Of a stretch of DNA of 64,000 nt, positions 36,251-44,691 are shown piece by piece. Below the pieces are notes generated by a model. That model saw nothing but the letters and a program-made list of their open reading frames with translations, did no database searches and was not told the origin of the DNA. Within the stretch, counting starts at the first letter, position 1; each line of letters begins with the position of its first letter. This DNA comes from JABDFW01 sp035550215 (lineage in GTDB: Bacteria; Bacteroidota; Bacteroidia; Chitinophagales; Chitinophagaceae), in the NCBI GenBank assembly GCA_035550215.1, contig DASZPM010000003.1, positions 124,001 to 188,000 of the forward strand, read 5' to 3'. A program made the position numbers and the translations under genes.

Positions 36251-37531
36251 ATGCAAAGCTGGAAAATAAAGCTCTCCCTTTTTTTGAACTATTTTGTATT
36301 TGCAATATTGCTTAATAGTTCGGGTACGGTTATTTTGCAGGTTCAGAATAATTTTGATGTTACTGCCGGCGCCGCCTCGTGGATAGACCCATGCAAGGAT
36401 ATAAGTATTGCGGTGATGTCTTTCATTATTTCATCGTACATAACCCGCCTTGGTTACCGAAAGGCTATGCTGTGGGCGCTTGGTTTTATATCAGCAGTTT
36501 GTTTTGTCATGACTTTTGCTTCAAGCTTTCTTGCAACAAAGCTGCTGTTTGTGGCCACGGGCGCAAGTTTTGCATTGATAAAAATGTCTGTGTACAGTAC
36601 AATAGGCCTCGTAACAAAAGACTCGAAGGAGCATATAAGCCTGATGAATTTTCTTGAGTCTTTTTTTATGGTGGGAAACCTTGCCGGCTACTTTATTTTC
36701 AGCTATTTTGTAAATAAAAACAGCGACCCCCACTCATTACAGTGGTTCCAGGTATATTATGTACTTGGAGGTATTTCGCTGGTTGCTTTCCTGTTATTGC
36801 TTGCTGCACCACTGGATGAATCTTCTATAAAAAATGATGGCTCAAGGTCAATGATGGACGAGTTTGGAGATATGATAAACCTTATGATTTCTCCTATCGT
36901 TATAGCATTTATTTTTTCTGCTTTTTTTTATGTGCTGATAGAGCAAAGCATTCAAAATTTTTTGCCAACATTTAATAATAAAGTATTGCTGATGTCCCCG
37001 GCACTCAGTATTCAAATGACCAGTATACTTGCGGGCTCAACAGCGATAGGGCGTTTTTTAGCAGGCATCCTGCTTAAAAAATTAAATTGGTTTGCTGTAT
37101 TGGTATGCTGCGTTGTACTGGCCGCCAGCCTTGTTGTACTGGCAATGCCACTTGCATCAAACATTCCTGCAACGGGCATTACGTCCTGGTTCGACGCACC
37201 GCTGGCCGCGTATGTATTTCCGCTCATTGGTCTTGTTATCGCGCCTATTTATCCTGCTATAAACTCGGTAATACTAAGTGCTTTGCCCACGCGTAAACAT
37301 GGGTTAATGTCTGGTCTCATCATTATTTTCTCAGCATTGGGGGGCACAACCGGCTCGGTAATTACCGGCCATGTATTTCAAAGTTTTGGCGGTAAAACGG
37401 CTTTTTATTTCTCGCTCATACCAATGGCAATTTTAATGGTAGCATTATATATTTTCAACAGGCTGCAAAAAAAAGCGGGGGTTAAGGCCGATATGTTTTC
37501 CGCCGCTACAGTGCATGACGGAATTGCTTAA
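36251..37531 (+). CDS. MFS transporter, probable sugar permease
   Basis: The frame reaches back to a TTG at 36215, but the ATG at 36251 (MQSWKIKLSLFLNYFVFAIL) starts directly with the first membrane helix, giving 426 residues. About 12 helices and the loop after helix 2 (ITRLGYRKAM) fit the major facilitator superfamily. It resembles the FucP/TsgA-like group. It lies 65 nt before a cytoplasmic trehalase, so uptake of trehalose or a related disaccharide across the inner membrane is a reasonable inference, not a demonstrated role. Confidence 0.85.
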   Translation: MQSWKIKLSLFLNYFVFAILLNSSGTVILQVQNNFDVTAGAASWIDPCKDISIAVMSFIISSYITRLGYRKAMLWALGFISAVCFVMTFASSFLATKLLFVATGASFALIKMSVYSTIGLVTKDSKEHISLMNFLESFFMVGNLAGYFIFSYFVNKNSDPHSLQWFQVYYVLGGISLVAFLLLLAAPLDESSIKNDGSRSMMDEFGDMINLMISPIVIAFIFSAFFYVLIEQSIQNFLPTFNNKVLLMSPALSIQMTSILAGSTAIGRFLAGILLKKLNWFAVLVCCVVLAASLVVLAMPLASNIPATGITSWFDAPLAAYVFPLIGLVIAPIYPAINSVILSALPTRKHGLMSGLIIIFSALGGTTGSVITGHVFQSFGGKTAFYFSLIPMAILMVALYIFNRLQKKAGVKADMFSAATVHDGIA

Positions 37532-37596
37532 TACCTTCGTATATTAGCCACCCGTTTTATGCCTGGTAAGGTGACCGGCTGAAAACTTCATCACAC

Positions 37597-39090
37597 ATGC
37601 AAACGCAGGATATTTACGAGGTTAGCGAACTTTTTAAAGACGTGCAGATGCAGCAGGTATTTCCTGATGGTAAAACCTTTCCTGATTGTTTGCCTAAATT
37701 TCCGCAGGATGAAATTAACCGGCATTACATGCTTGAAAAGCAATCACCTTCCTTTAGCCTGCAAGCTTTTATAAGCCGCAATTTTTTACTTCCCGCTGTA
37801 TATTCCAGTAACTACAAAGCTGACACCAGTGAGCCTGTTCAAAAACATATTGAGGCGCTTTGGAGTGTGCTAACCCGTACCCCGGGCAACGAAAAAAGCT
37901 CATTGATACCTTTACCAAAGCCGTATATAGTGCCGGGGGGCAGGTTTGGCGAAATTTATTATTGGGACAGCTATTTTACCATGCTTGGCCTGCAGGTATC
38001 CCGCAGGGTGGAAATGATACAGAACATGGTTGATAATTTTTCTTATTTGATTGATACCATAGGCTATATACCTAATGGAAACAGGACTTATTTTAAAGGC
38101 CGCTCACAACCGCCTTTTTATAGCCTGATGATACAATTGCTGCGCGAAGAAAAAGGGGATGATGTACTGGTAAAATACCTTCCTTTTCTGGCGAAAGAAT
38201 ACGCGTTTTGGATGGCAGGGAGAGATAAGCTTGATGACGATTATGCTGCAGATGCACATGTAGCCTGCCTGCCGGGGGGCGCCATACTTAACCGTTATTG
38301 GGACGAGTATAACACGGCAAGGCCCGAGTCATATAAAGAGGATATAGAGCTTCAGCATTCAGCAGGTAATAACGATGGAGAATTATTCAGGCATATAAGG
38401 GCGGCAGCAGAATCAGGCTGGGATTTCAGTAGCCGTTGGTTTAAAGACAACCATTCTTTTAGCACCATTCATACTACCGACATAATACCGGTTGATTTGA
38501 ACTGCCTGCTATTTTACCTGGAACATACACTGGCTGAAGCAAGCTTAATAGCAGGCAAAAAGCAGGATGCATTCAGTTATTCAATGCTGGCAGCAAAAAG
38601 AAAAACAGCGATACAGCAATATTGCTGGAACAAACACAGGCAATTTTTTACTGATTATGATTGCAAAGCAGGCAGCCTGAATGATAATATTACCATGGCA
38701 GGCATGTTCCCTCTTTTTTTTGGAATAGCCACAGCAGACCAGGCGGAAAAGGCCTCTGTAATGTTGCACACGCATTTGGTGAAAACAGGTGGGTGTGTTA
38801 CCACCACAGAAAAAACGGGGCAGCAATGGGACAGCCCCAACGGCTGGGCGCCCCTGCAATACATTGCCATAAAGGGCCTGGAGCGTTACGGAATGCATAA
38901 CCTTGCCGCAGAAATAGCCCGCCGGTGGATAGCGCTTAACATAAAAGTGTACAAGTCAACCGGCAAGCTGATGGAGAAATATAACGTTGTAGATACACAC
39001 CTGCTTGCCGGTGGCGGAGAGTACCCCTCGCAGGATGGGTTTGGATGGACAAACGGTGTGTTGCTTAAACTGATGCAGGTATATAAATAA
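37597..39090 (+). CDS. treF: Alpha,alpha-trehalase, GH37, cytoplasmic
   Basis: 497 residues without a signal peptide. Both trehalase signatures are intact: PGGRFGEIYYWDSYF and QWDSPNGWAP. The catalytic acid Asp lies in ESGWDFSSRW and the catalytic base Glu in GGGEYPSQDGFGWTNGV. It hydrolyses trehalose to two glucose. The lack of a signal makes it the cytoplasmic TreF type; most reference enzymes are slightly longer. It is flanked by an MFS transporter upstream and a DUF3089 protein 17 nt downstream. Confidence 0.93.
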   Translation: MQTQDIYEVSELFKDVQMQQVFPDGKTFPDCLPKFPQDEINRHYMLEKQSPSFSLQAFISRNFLLPAVYSSNYKADTSEPVQKHIEALWSVLTRTPGNEKSSLIPLPKPYIVPGGRFGEIYYWDSYFTMLGLQVSRRVEMIQNMVDNFSYLIDTIGYIPNGNRTYFKGRSQPPFYSLMIQLLREEKGDDVLVKYLPFLAKEYAFWMAGRDKLDDDYAADAHVACLPGGAILNRYWDEYNTARPESYKEDIELQHSAGNNDGELFRHIRAAAESGWDFSSRWFKDNHSFSTIHTTDIIPVDLNCLLFYLEHTLAEASLIAGKKQDAFSYSMLAAKRKTAIQQYCWNKHRQFFTDYDCKAGSLNDNITMAGMFPLFFGIATADQAEKASVMLHTHLVKTGGCVTTTEKTGQQWDSPNGWAPLQYIAIKGLERYGMHNLAAEIARRWIALNIKVYKSTGKLMEKYNVVDTHLLAGGGEYPSQDGFGWTNGVLLKLMQVYK

Positions 39091-39107
39091 ATTATTTTAA
39101 AAACGCT

Positions 39108-40142
39108 ATGCGGATTATAAAGAGAGGGTGTTTTAGCGCCATTGGTTTCCTGTTTGTTTTATTAAATACGGTATGTGCAGAGGCCCAGGGTGACAGCACT
39201 CTTAAGGGCACACCCGACTATAGCAGCATAGAAAACTGGGCCGCTCACCCATGGAAACACGACCCTTCAGACAGCCTTCCCGCTCCTTTACGCGAGGCTT
39301 TCAAACCTGATTCTTCGGTTGATATTTTCTTTATTCACCCGACCACTTATATTAACCTTTCAATGCCTGAAGGATGGAACGCACCTATTGATGATGCTGA
39401 CCTTAACAGCAAGACGGATAAAAGCACCATCTTATACCAGGCAACCGTGTTTAATATGGCCGGCCGCGTATTTGCCCCACGTTACAGGCAGGCTAACCTT
39501 GAGGCATATTATACTACCGATACTGCGGCCGCGCAAACAGCCCTTGACGAAGCATATAATGATGTTAAGGCAGCTTTTCAATACTATCTTGCGCATTACA
39601 ACAACGGCAGGCCGATAATTATTGCTTCGCACAGCCAGGGCACTACGCATGCCAAAAGGCTGCTACGGGAGTTTTTTGATGGTAAGCCACTTCAACAGCA
39701 ACTCGTGGCCGCTTATATTGTGGGCATGCCGGTTGAACCGGGATATTTTGCAAACATTCCGCCCTGCAATAAGCCAGGCGAAACAGGCTGTTTTTGTACC
39801 TGGCGAACATTTAAAAACGGTTATTTGCCGGGATACGTAAAAAAAGAAAATTTCACCGCGGTAGTAACTAACCCTCTTACCTGGGATACTGATAAACCGG
39901 AAGCTTCACGAAAAGATAACGACGGCTCTATATTTTTTAATTTCAATAAAATTGCCAAACATGCAGCTTCTGCCAATATTCACGGCGGTGTGTTGTGGAC
40001 TGAAAAGCCGCATTTTTTTGGCAATATTTTTTATTTCAACCGTAACTATCACATAGCTGATTATAACCTGTACTACATAAGCATTCGCAATAACGTGTCA
40101 GAACGTGTTAATGCCTACAAAAAGCAGCATACAGCCGGGTAA
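39108..40142 (+). CDS. DUF3089 family exported alpha/beta-hydrolase-like protein
   Basis: 344 residues; signal peptide ending EAQ. DUF3089 marks are VDIFFIHPTTYIN near the start of the domain, APRYRQANLEAYYT, and the nucleophile-elbow-like ASHSQGTTHAKRLL. It belongs to a lipase-like hydrolase family with unknown substrate. It follows the trehalase by 17 nt and probably shares its transcript, although no functional link is evident. Confidence 0.85.
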   Translation: MRIIKRGCFSAIGFLFVLLNTVCAEAQGDSTLKGTPDYSSIENWAAHPWKHDPSDSLPAPLREAFKPDSSVDIFFIHPTTYINLSMPEGWNAPIDDADLNSKTDKSTILYQATVFNMAGRVFAPRYRQANLEAYYTTDTAAAQTALDEAYNDVKAAFQYYLAHYNNGRPIIIASHSQGTTHAKRLLREFFDGKPLQQQLVAAYIVGMPVEPGYFANIPPCNKPGETGCFCTWRTFKNGYLPGYVKKENFTAVVTNPLTWDTDKPEASRKDNDGSIFFNFNKIAKHAASANIHGGVLWTEKPHFFGNIFYFNRNYHIADYNLYYISIRNNVSERVNAYKKQHTAG

Positions 40143-40168
40143 TAGCGGGCGGTTGGCAGCTTTCTTAG

Positions 40169-40176
40169 TAATTTTG
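40169..40176 (+). promoter_or_regulatory. Bacteroidota -7 promoter element before the two-component genes
   Basis: TAATTTTG matches TAnnTTTG exactly and is followed by C, 43 nt before the kinase start. I see no clear -33 TTG at the usual distance. Confidence 0.5.
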
Positions 40177-40218
40177 CCCATCTTTTAACTACGCAACTTC
40201 ACACAGGGGTAATGAGGT

Positions 40219-41196
40219 ATGGTATCTTTTAAAAAGCAGGGCTTTGCATTTATAACAGTCGTTTACTGGTTTTTGCTGGTGTACATCATTGCTGCGCTGG
40301 TGTATTGGTTTATAGTACTGAAAAGGCAGAACGATGAAATGACGGCCTTGCGTGTTGAACAGCTAAAAAAAGACGCCCCCGCATTTACACAGGAGTTTGA
40401 GGAAATTGCACAACAGCACTGGCGCAAAAGGATTCAGTACATAAGTGAAGGCACCACTTTTTTATTGCTGATTATTGTAGGGGCCTCGTTTGTGTACCGG
40501 GCGGTGCGGAAGCAAATATTACTATCGCACCAGCAGCAAAATTTTATGATGGCGGTAACGCATGAATTAAAAACGCCCATTGCCGTAGCCCGGCTTAACC
40601 TTGAAACACTGCTGAAAAGAAAACTGGAAGAGGCACAGCAGCAAAAATTGTTATGCAATGCACTGGAAGAAACAAACCGGTTAAACGCGCTGACCAATAA
40701 TATTCTGGTAGCATCTCAACTGGAAATGGGCACTTACAGGCTAAACAGGCAGCCCCTTAATTTTTCTGACTTGGTTGGCAGCGGCGTTAAAGATTTTAAA
40801 GGCCGCTTTACCAACCGTATTATTGAACTTAACGCGGCGGAAAATATTATGGTAGATGGTGAAACGACTTTACTGCAACTGGTATTAAATAACCTGGTTG
40901 ACAATGCCCTGAAGTATTCACCTAAAGAAGCGCCGGTAAAAATAAAGCTTGAAAAGCAGCAGGCTAACGCTGTATTGACGGTAGCAGACGAAGGAACAGG
41001 CATTAGTGATGACGAAAAGAAAAAAGTGTTTGAAAAATTTTATCGTGTAGGTAACGAAGAAACGCGCAAAGCAAAGGGAACCGGCCTGGGGTTATATCTT
41101 TGCAGCAAGATTGTAAAAGACCATAATGGCCGCATTACAATAAAAGATAATATACCGCATGGGGCGGTTTTTTCAGTTACACTTAAGGCATTGTAA
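40219..41196 (+). CDS. Two-component sensor histidine kinase
   Basis: 325 residues. Two membrane helices (about 9-33 and 79-93) enclose a short periplasmic loop of about 45 residues. A HisKA domain has VTHELKTPIAVARLNLE with phospho-accepting His115, and the HATPase has N box NNLVDNALKYS, G1 DEGTGIS and G2 GTGLGLYL. The small periplasmic part suggests sensing within the membrane or through a partner. The response regulator starts 6 nt downstream. Confidence 0.95.
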   Translation: MVSFKKQGFAFITVVYWFLLVYIIAALVYWFIVLKRQNDEMTALRVEQLKKDAPAFTQEFEEIAQQHWRKRIQYISEGTTFLLLIIVGASFVYRAVRKQILLSHQQQNFMMAVTHELKTPIAVARLNLETLLKRKLEEAQQQKLLCNALEETNRLNALTNNILVASQLEMGTYRLNRQPLNFSDLVGSGVKDFKGRFTNRIIELNAAENIMVDGETTLLQLVLNNLVDNALKYSPKEAPVKIKLEKQQANAVLTVADEGTGISDDEKKKVFEKFYRVGNEETRKAKGTGLGLYLCSKIVKDHNGRITIKDNIPHGAVFSVTLKAL

Positions 41197-41202
41197 AAAT
41201 AT

Positions 41203-41904
41203 ATGGAACAGAAAGGCAATATATTGCTGGTGGAAGATGAAGAAAATATGCACGAGGCGCTGAAGCTGAACCTTGAAATAGAAGGCTATTCCGTTACCTC
41301 TGCGTACAATGGCGAGGAAGGCCTGAAGGCCGTGCAGAATGAATATTTTGACCTAATAATTATGGACATAATGCTGCCTGAAATTGACGGCATTACCGTA
41401 ACAGAAAATATACGGCTGCAACATAACGATGTGCCGATACTGATTTTGAGCGCCAAGAGCACCGGCGCAGACAAAGTGCTTGGGCTAAAAAAAGGCGCGG
41501 ACGACTACCTTACAAAGCCTTTTAACCTTGAAGAACTGCTGTTACGTGTTGAAAAACTGATACGTAAAAACAAGCAATTGCAGGACAGGGAAACGGTGGG
41601 TGAGGTGTACAATTTCGGGAAGAATAAAATAGACTTTAAGGCGCAGCAGGCAACCACATGGGATGGTAAAGAGGTTGAGTTAAGCAAGAAAGAAGCGATG
41701 CTGCTAAAGCTGCTGCTGGAGAACAAAAATGAGGTGGTTACCCGCGAAAAAATATTGCAGATGGTATGGGGGTATAACGTTTATCCAACTACACGTACTA
41801 TTGATAATTTCATTCTCAACTTCCGTAAATATTTTGAAGAAGACAGCCGCAACCCAAAACATTTTCATTCAGTTAGAGGAGTGGGATACAAATACGTGGA
41901 ATAG
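41203..41904 (+). CDS. OmpR/PhoB-family response regulator
   Basis: 233 residues. The receiver domain has acidic pair EDE (11-13), phospho-accepting Asp55 in IIMDIMLPEIDG and the conserved Lys of YLTKPF. A C-terminal winged helix carries VVTREKILQMVWG and RTIDNFILNFRKYFEED, ending HSVRGVGYKYVE, a typical OmpR end. It pairs with the kinase 6 nt upstream. Its stop directly abuts that of the convergent batD gene. Targets are unknown. Confidence 0.96.
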   Translation: MEQKGNILLVEDEENMHEALKLNLEIEGYSVTSAYNGEEGLKAVQNEYFDLIIMDIMLPEIDGITVTENIRLQHNDVPILILSAKSTGADKVLGLKKGADDYLTKPFNLEELLLRVEKLIRKNKQLQDRETVGEVYNFGKNKIDFKAQQATTWDGKEVELSKKEAMLLKLLLENKNEVVTREKILQMVWGYNVYPTTRTIDNFILNFRKYFEEDSRNPKHFHSVRGVGYKYVE

Positions 41905-43311
41905 TTACACTTTTAATTCCGTTATAACGGTGGTAAGTGTTTCCATCACCAAAAGCCTTTGCCCGTCGTCGGTTACGGGTGAATATAGCCGGAGGTTGCA
42001 TATCCTGTAAATATTGCCTGCATGTTCCTGTATTATTGTATCGGCGCCGGTTAACGCAAGTTGTGCCAAAATACCGTTTTCGTTTAGCGCGGTAAGGTTG
42101 AATTTTTGTTGCACCGCTAACGTCAAAAGTTCTTTGGCCCTGTTAAAAAACACTTTATCATCAGGCGTGTCGCCTAATACGCGTAATGACGCATAAAAGT
42201 TTATGGCGGGTTTTACAACTGCGGCGGGCTGCGGTTTAACTTCTGCAGGTAGCTGCTGTATGGCTTTCGCTGCCTCCTTCTTCTTTTTTTCATTGCGCTG
42301 TTTTTTGCCGGTTATTATTAAAACAAAAGCAACCGTAAGCGCAATAGCGGGTACAATCCATAAATATTTCCTGTTGGTAATATCTTCCGTAACAATTTCC
42401 CGTTGTTCGCTTTTTGGCAATGGCCCGGTAAATTTTATATCCAGGCTGTCTGAATGGAGCGTAACATATTTTTCTGCTGCGGGGTCGAAGTATGAAAAAG
42501 AAACCGGTGGTATAACTGCATTCCCCTGCTTTGTGCCTATAAACGGGATGCTGAAAATTTTAGCGCCGCTTACAGGAAAGGTATCAGAAAATGTATGCTG
42601 CGTGTCAGTGGCATCAAAATGCTGTGTATTACGCGGCCAGTTAATAGCGGGCACATTAATGGCGTCTATATTACCTGTACCTGCGATGGTGAGTGTTAAA
42701 TGGGTATTATCATTCTGCGGAATTGTATTGCTGTCGAGTTTTGTAGTAAGCGTAAAATTTCCTACAAGGCCTGAAAAATCGGCGGGCTTATCTTTTTCAG
42801 GCAACGGCTTTACCGTTATAGTTACCGGCTGGCAATAAGCAGCAATAGAATAACTCTTTACGTTGTAAGGCTTGTCTGTTGTAACATACTGAATAATATT
42901 GTTGACAGATGCCTCGGGTAAAATAAGCTCGCCATCCTGTAAAGGCGTAACCTGTATTTTGCGCACTACCAGTACATTGTAGGCCTTACCATTTACTGTT
43001 TCAATAACAGGCCCCTGCTGTGGCGGCAGGTCAACAATACTGCAGCCTGTAAATGCCGGTACTTTACCGGGTCCCGGTTCTTCAAGCACAGACATGTACA
43101 GTTTGTATTCCACTAAAAAAGGCTCGCCGGTAAATACTGTATTCTTAGCCGTTTCAATTTTATAGAAAACTGTATTAGCCAGTTTTTCAGCGGCATTGTC
43201 GCCGGGTTTTAATACGGGGGTGCTGTAAAAGCCGTAATTCTGCTGGGCGTTCAAACGCAAGCAACAAATAAGCAGCAGCAAACAGGTAATATATCGGCTA
43301 AACGGGTGCAT
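41905..43311 (-). CDS. BatD-family membrane protein
   Basis: The frame extends to a TTG at 43332, but the ATG at 43311 (MHPFSRYITCLLLLICCLRL, ending NAQ) is the natural signal peptide start, giving 468 residues. The text YKIETAKNTVFTGEPFLVEYKLY and LPEASVNNIIQY is typical of BatD/oxygen-tolerance proteins, with Ig-like domains, one membrane helix near residues 340-365 (WIVPAIALTVAFVLI) and a cytoplasmic tail. BatD is normally encoded with BatA/B and a MoxR ATPase. None is nearby, so this is a detached copy. Its stop abuts that of the response regulator. Confidence 0.8.
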   Translation of the reverse strand: MHPFSRYITCLLLLICCLRLNAQQNYGFYSTPVLKPGDNAAEKLANTVFYKIETAKNTVFTGEPFLVEYKLYMSVLEEPGPGKVPAFTGCSIVDLPPQQGPVIETVNGKAYNVLVVRKIQVTPLQDGELILPEASVNNIIQYVTTDKPYNVKSYSIAAYCQPVTITVKPLPEKDKPADFSGLVGNFTLTTKLDSNTIPQNDNTHLTLTIAGTGNIDAINVPAINWPRNTQHFDATDTQHTFSDTFPVSGAKIFSIPFIGTKQGNAVIPPVSFSYFDPAAEKYVTLHSDSLDIKFTGPLPKSEQREIVTEDITNRKYLWIVPAIALTVAFVLIITGKKQRNEKKKKEAAKAIQQLPAEVKPQPAAVVKPAINFYASLRVLGDTPDDKVFFNRAKELLTLAVQQKFNLTALNENGILAQLALTGADTIIQEHAGNIYRICNLRLYSPVTDDGQRLLVMETLTTVITELKV

Positions 43312-43467
43312 TACTGCCGGCAAATTTGGCAAAAAAGGTTGATAATATATTGTGAAAGCCAGTGTATATGCCGTTTAGAAAAATAAATTCATTCCCCGCT
43401 GAAATATATTCCATCCACCCGCATTTTTTACGTTAGCTGAACATGCCGCATAATTTTTTAGTCATTC

Positions 43468-43499
43468 TTGAGTTATAAAGCTTAACTATATTATGTTTG
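43468..43499 (+). promoter_or_regulatory. Promoter before the arginase-like gene
   Basis: TTG (43468-43470) and TATGTTTG (43492-43499) are separated by 21 nt, close to the Bacteroidota -33/-7 arrangement. The transcript would begin near 43506, which supports the ATG at 43515 over the upstream TTG frame start at 43497. Confidence 0.6.
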
Positions 43500-43514
43500 T
43501 TACAAATAACTTTC

Positions 43515-44657
43515 ATGGCATTTAATGCGATTGATACTATAATAAGCTTTTTAGACCCCATAGATGTATTTACTTTATCGGGTGACGAGGGATACAAGGA
43601 TTACCAGTTGGGAAAACACATTGCTATTTATGAAGAAAGTTTTCCCGATTTAGAAAACGCCGATATGGTGTTGGTGGGCTGCGGTGAAACCCGCGGCGCC
43701 GGAAGACAATACACGAATACCGAAGCGCCCGATGTCATACGTGCCGCCTTTTACGCACTGCATTACTGGCACACTGATGTTTTAATTGCCGATGTTGGCA
43801 ATGTAAAAACAGGTGAAACCCTGCAGGACACTTATGCAGCCTTACGGGCGGTTATTTCAGAATTGCTGCAGCATAAAAAAAAGGTGGTGATATTAGGTGG
43901 CTCACATGACATTATGCTGGCGCAATATTCAGCCTACGCGGAACTGAAGGAGATAATAGAAGTAGCGAATGTTGACGCGACCATTGATATAACACTTGAG
44001 CCCGTAACACCTGCCGAAGGCTTTTTATTGCCTATGCTTACAGGCGAGCCAAATTATGTAAGGCATTATAACCACGTGGGCTTTCAAAGCTATTTTGTGC
44101 ACCCGGCTATGCTGGAGACCATTGACAAACTTGGTTTTGATTGCTACCGCGTGGGAAAGATAAAAGAAGAGATGGAGGAGATAGAGCCTGTTATACGTAA
44201 CGCGCAGTTATTTGCTTTTGATATTGCCGCTATTCAAAACTGTCATGCGCCTGCCAACCGGCTTACGCCAAATGGTTTCAGCGGTGAAGAAGCCTGCCTG
44301 GTAATGCGTTACGCCGGCATGGGGCAGGCATCTACGGTTGGTATTTACGGGTATCTTCCGCAACAGGATGTGCATGAGCTTACCGCCAAACAAATAAGCC
44401 ATATGTTATGGTATTTGATTGACGGAATGCAGCGCAGTAAAAACGAGGAAGAGCCTGTTAGCGATAATGAGAATTTTGTACATTTCAGGATGGCTTTTGG
44501 TGATTTTGATACGGAATTTTTGCGCAGTAAAATAACTGGCCGCTGGTGGATGCAATTACCAGGTGGAAAATTTATGCCATGCAGCTACAAAGACTATTTA
44601 ACCGCGTCGCAAAACGAAATGCCTGAACGCTGGTTAAGGGCTATTGAGAGAAGCTGA
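43515..44657 (+). CDS. Arginase/formimidoylglutamase-family protein with altered metal site
   Basis: 380 residues from the ATG just downstream of a promoter. The ureohydrolase fold is indicated by VVILGGSHDIMLAQY (128-137), NVDATIDI (152-159), and FAFDIAAIQ. A canonical enzyme has GGDHS, DAHxD and SxDxD. Here His131 and Asp154/Asp158 remain, but the middle His is Thr156 and only one Asp stands in the last motif. The family is common in Bacteroidota, annotated as formimidoylglutamase, yet it may not bind two Mn ions. No hut genes are nearby, so the enzymatic role is doubtful. Confidence 0.75.
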   Translation: MAFNAIDTIISFLDPIDVFTLSGDEGYKDYQLGKHIAIYEESFPDLENADMVLVGCGETRGAGRQYTNTEAPDVIRAAFYALHYWHTDVLIADVGNVKTGETLQDTYAALRAVISELLQHKKKVVILGGSHDIMLAQYSAYAELKEIIEVANVDATIDITLEPVTPAEGFLLPMLTGEPNYVRHYNHVGFQSYFVHPAMLETIDKLGFDCYRVGKIKEEMEEIEPVIRNAQLFAFDIAAIQNCHAPANRLTPNGFSGEEACLVMRYAGMGQASTVGIYGYLPQQDVHELTAKQISHMLWYLIDGMQRSKNEEEPVSDNENFVHFRMAFGDFDTEFLRSKITGRWWMQLPGGKFMPCSYKDYLTASQNEMPERWLRAIERS

Positions 44658-44691
44658 ATGCTGCTAATTAATAATCAACAATTAACAGTTA

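Noticed and set aside
42203..42838. A 211-codon open frame on the plus strand within batD
   Set aside because: It is antisense to a protein with clear BatD features; the translated sequence shows no family marks and is rich in Ser/Cys/Phe, as expected of a shadow frame.
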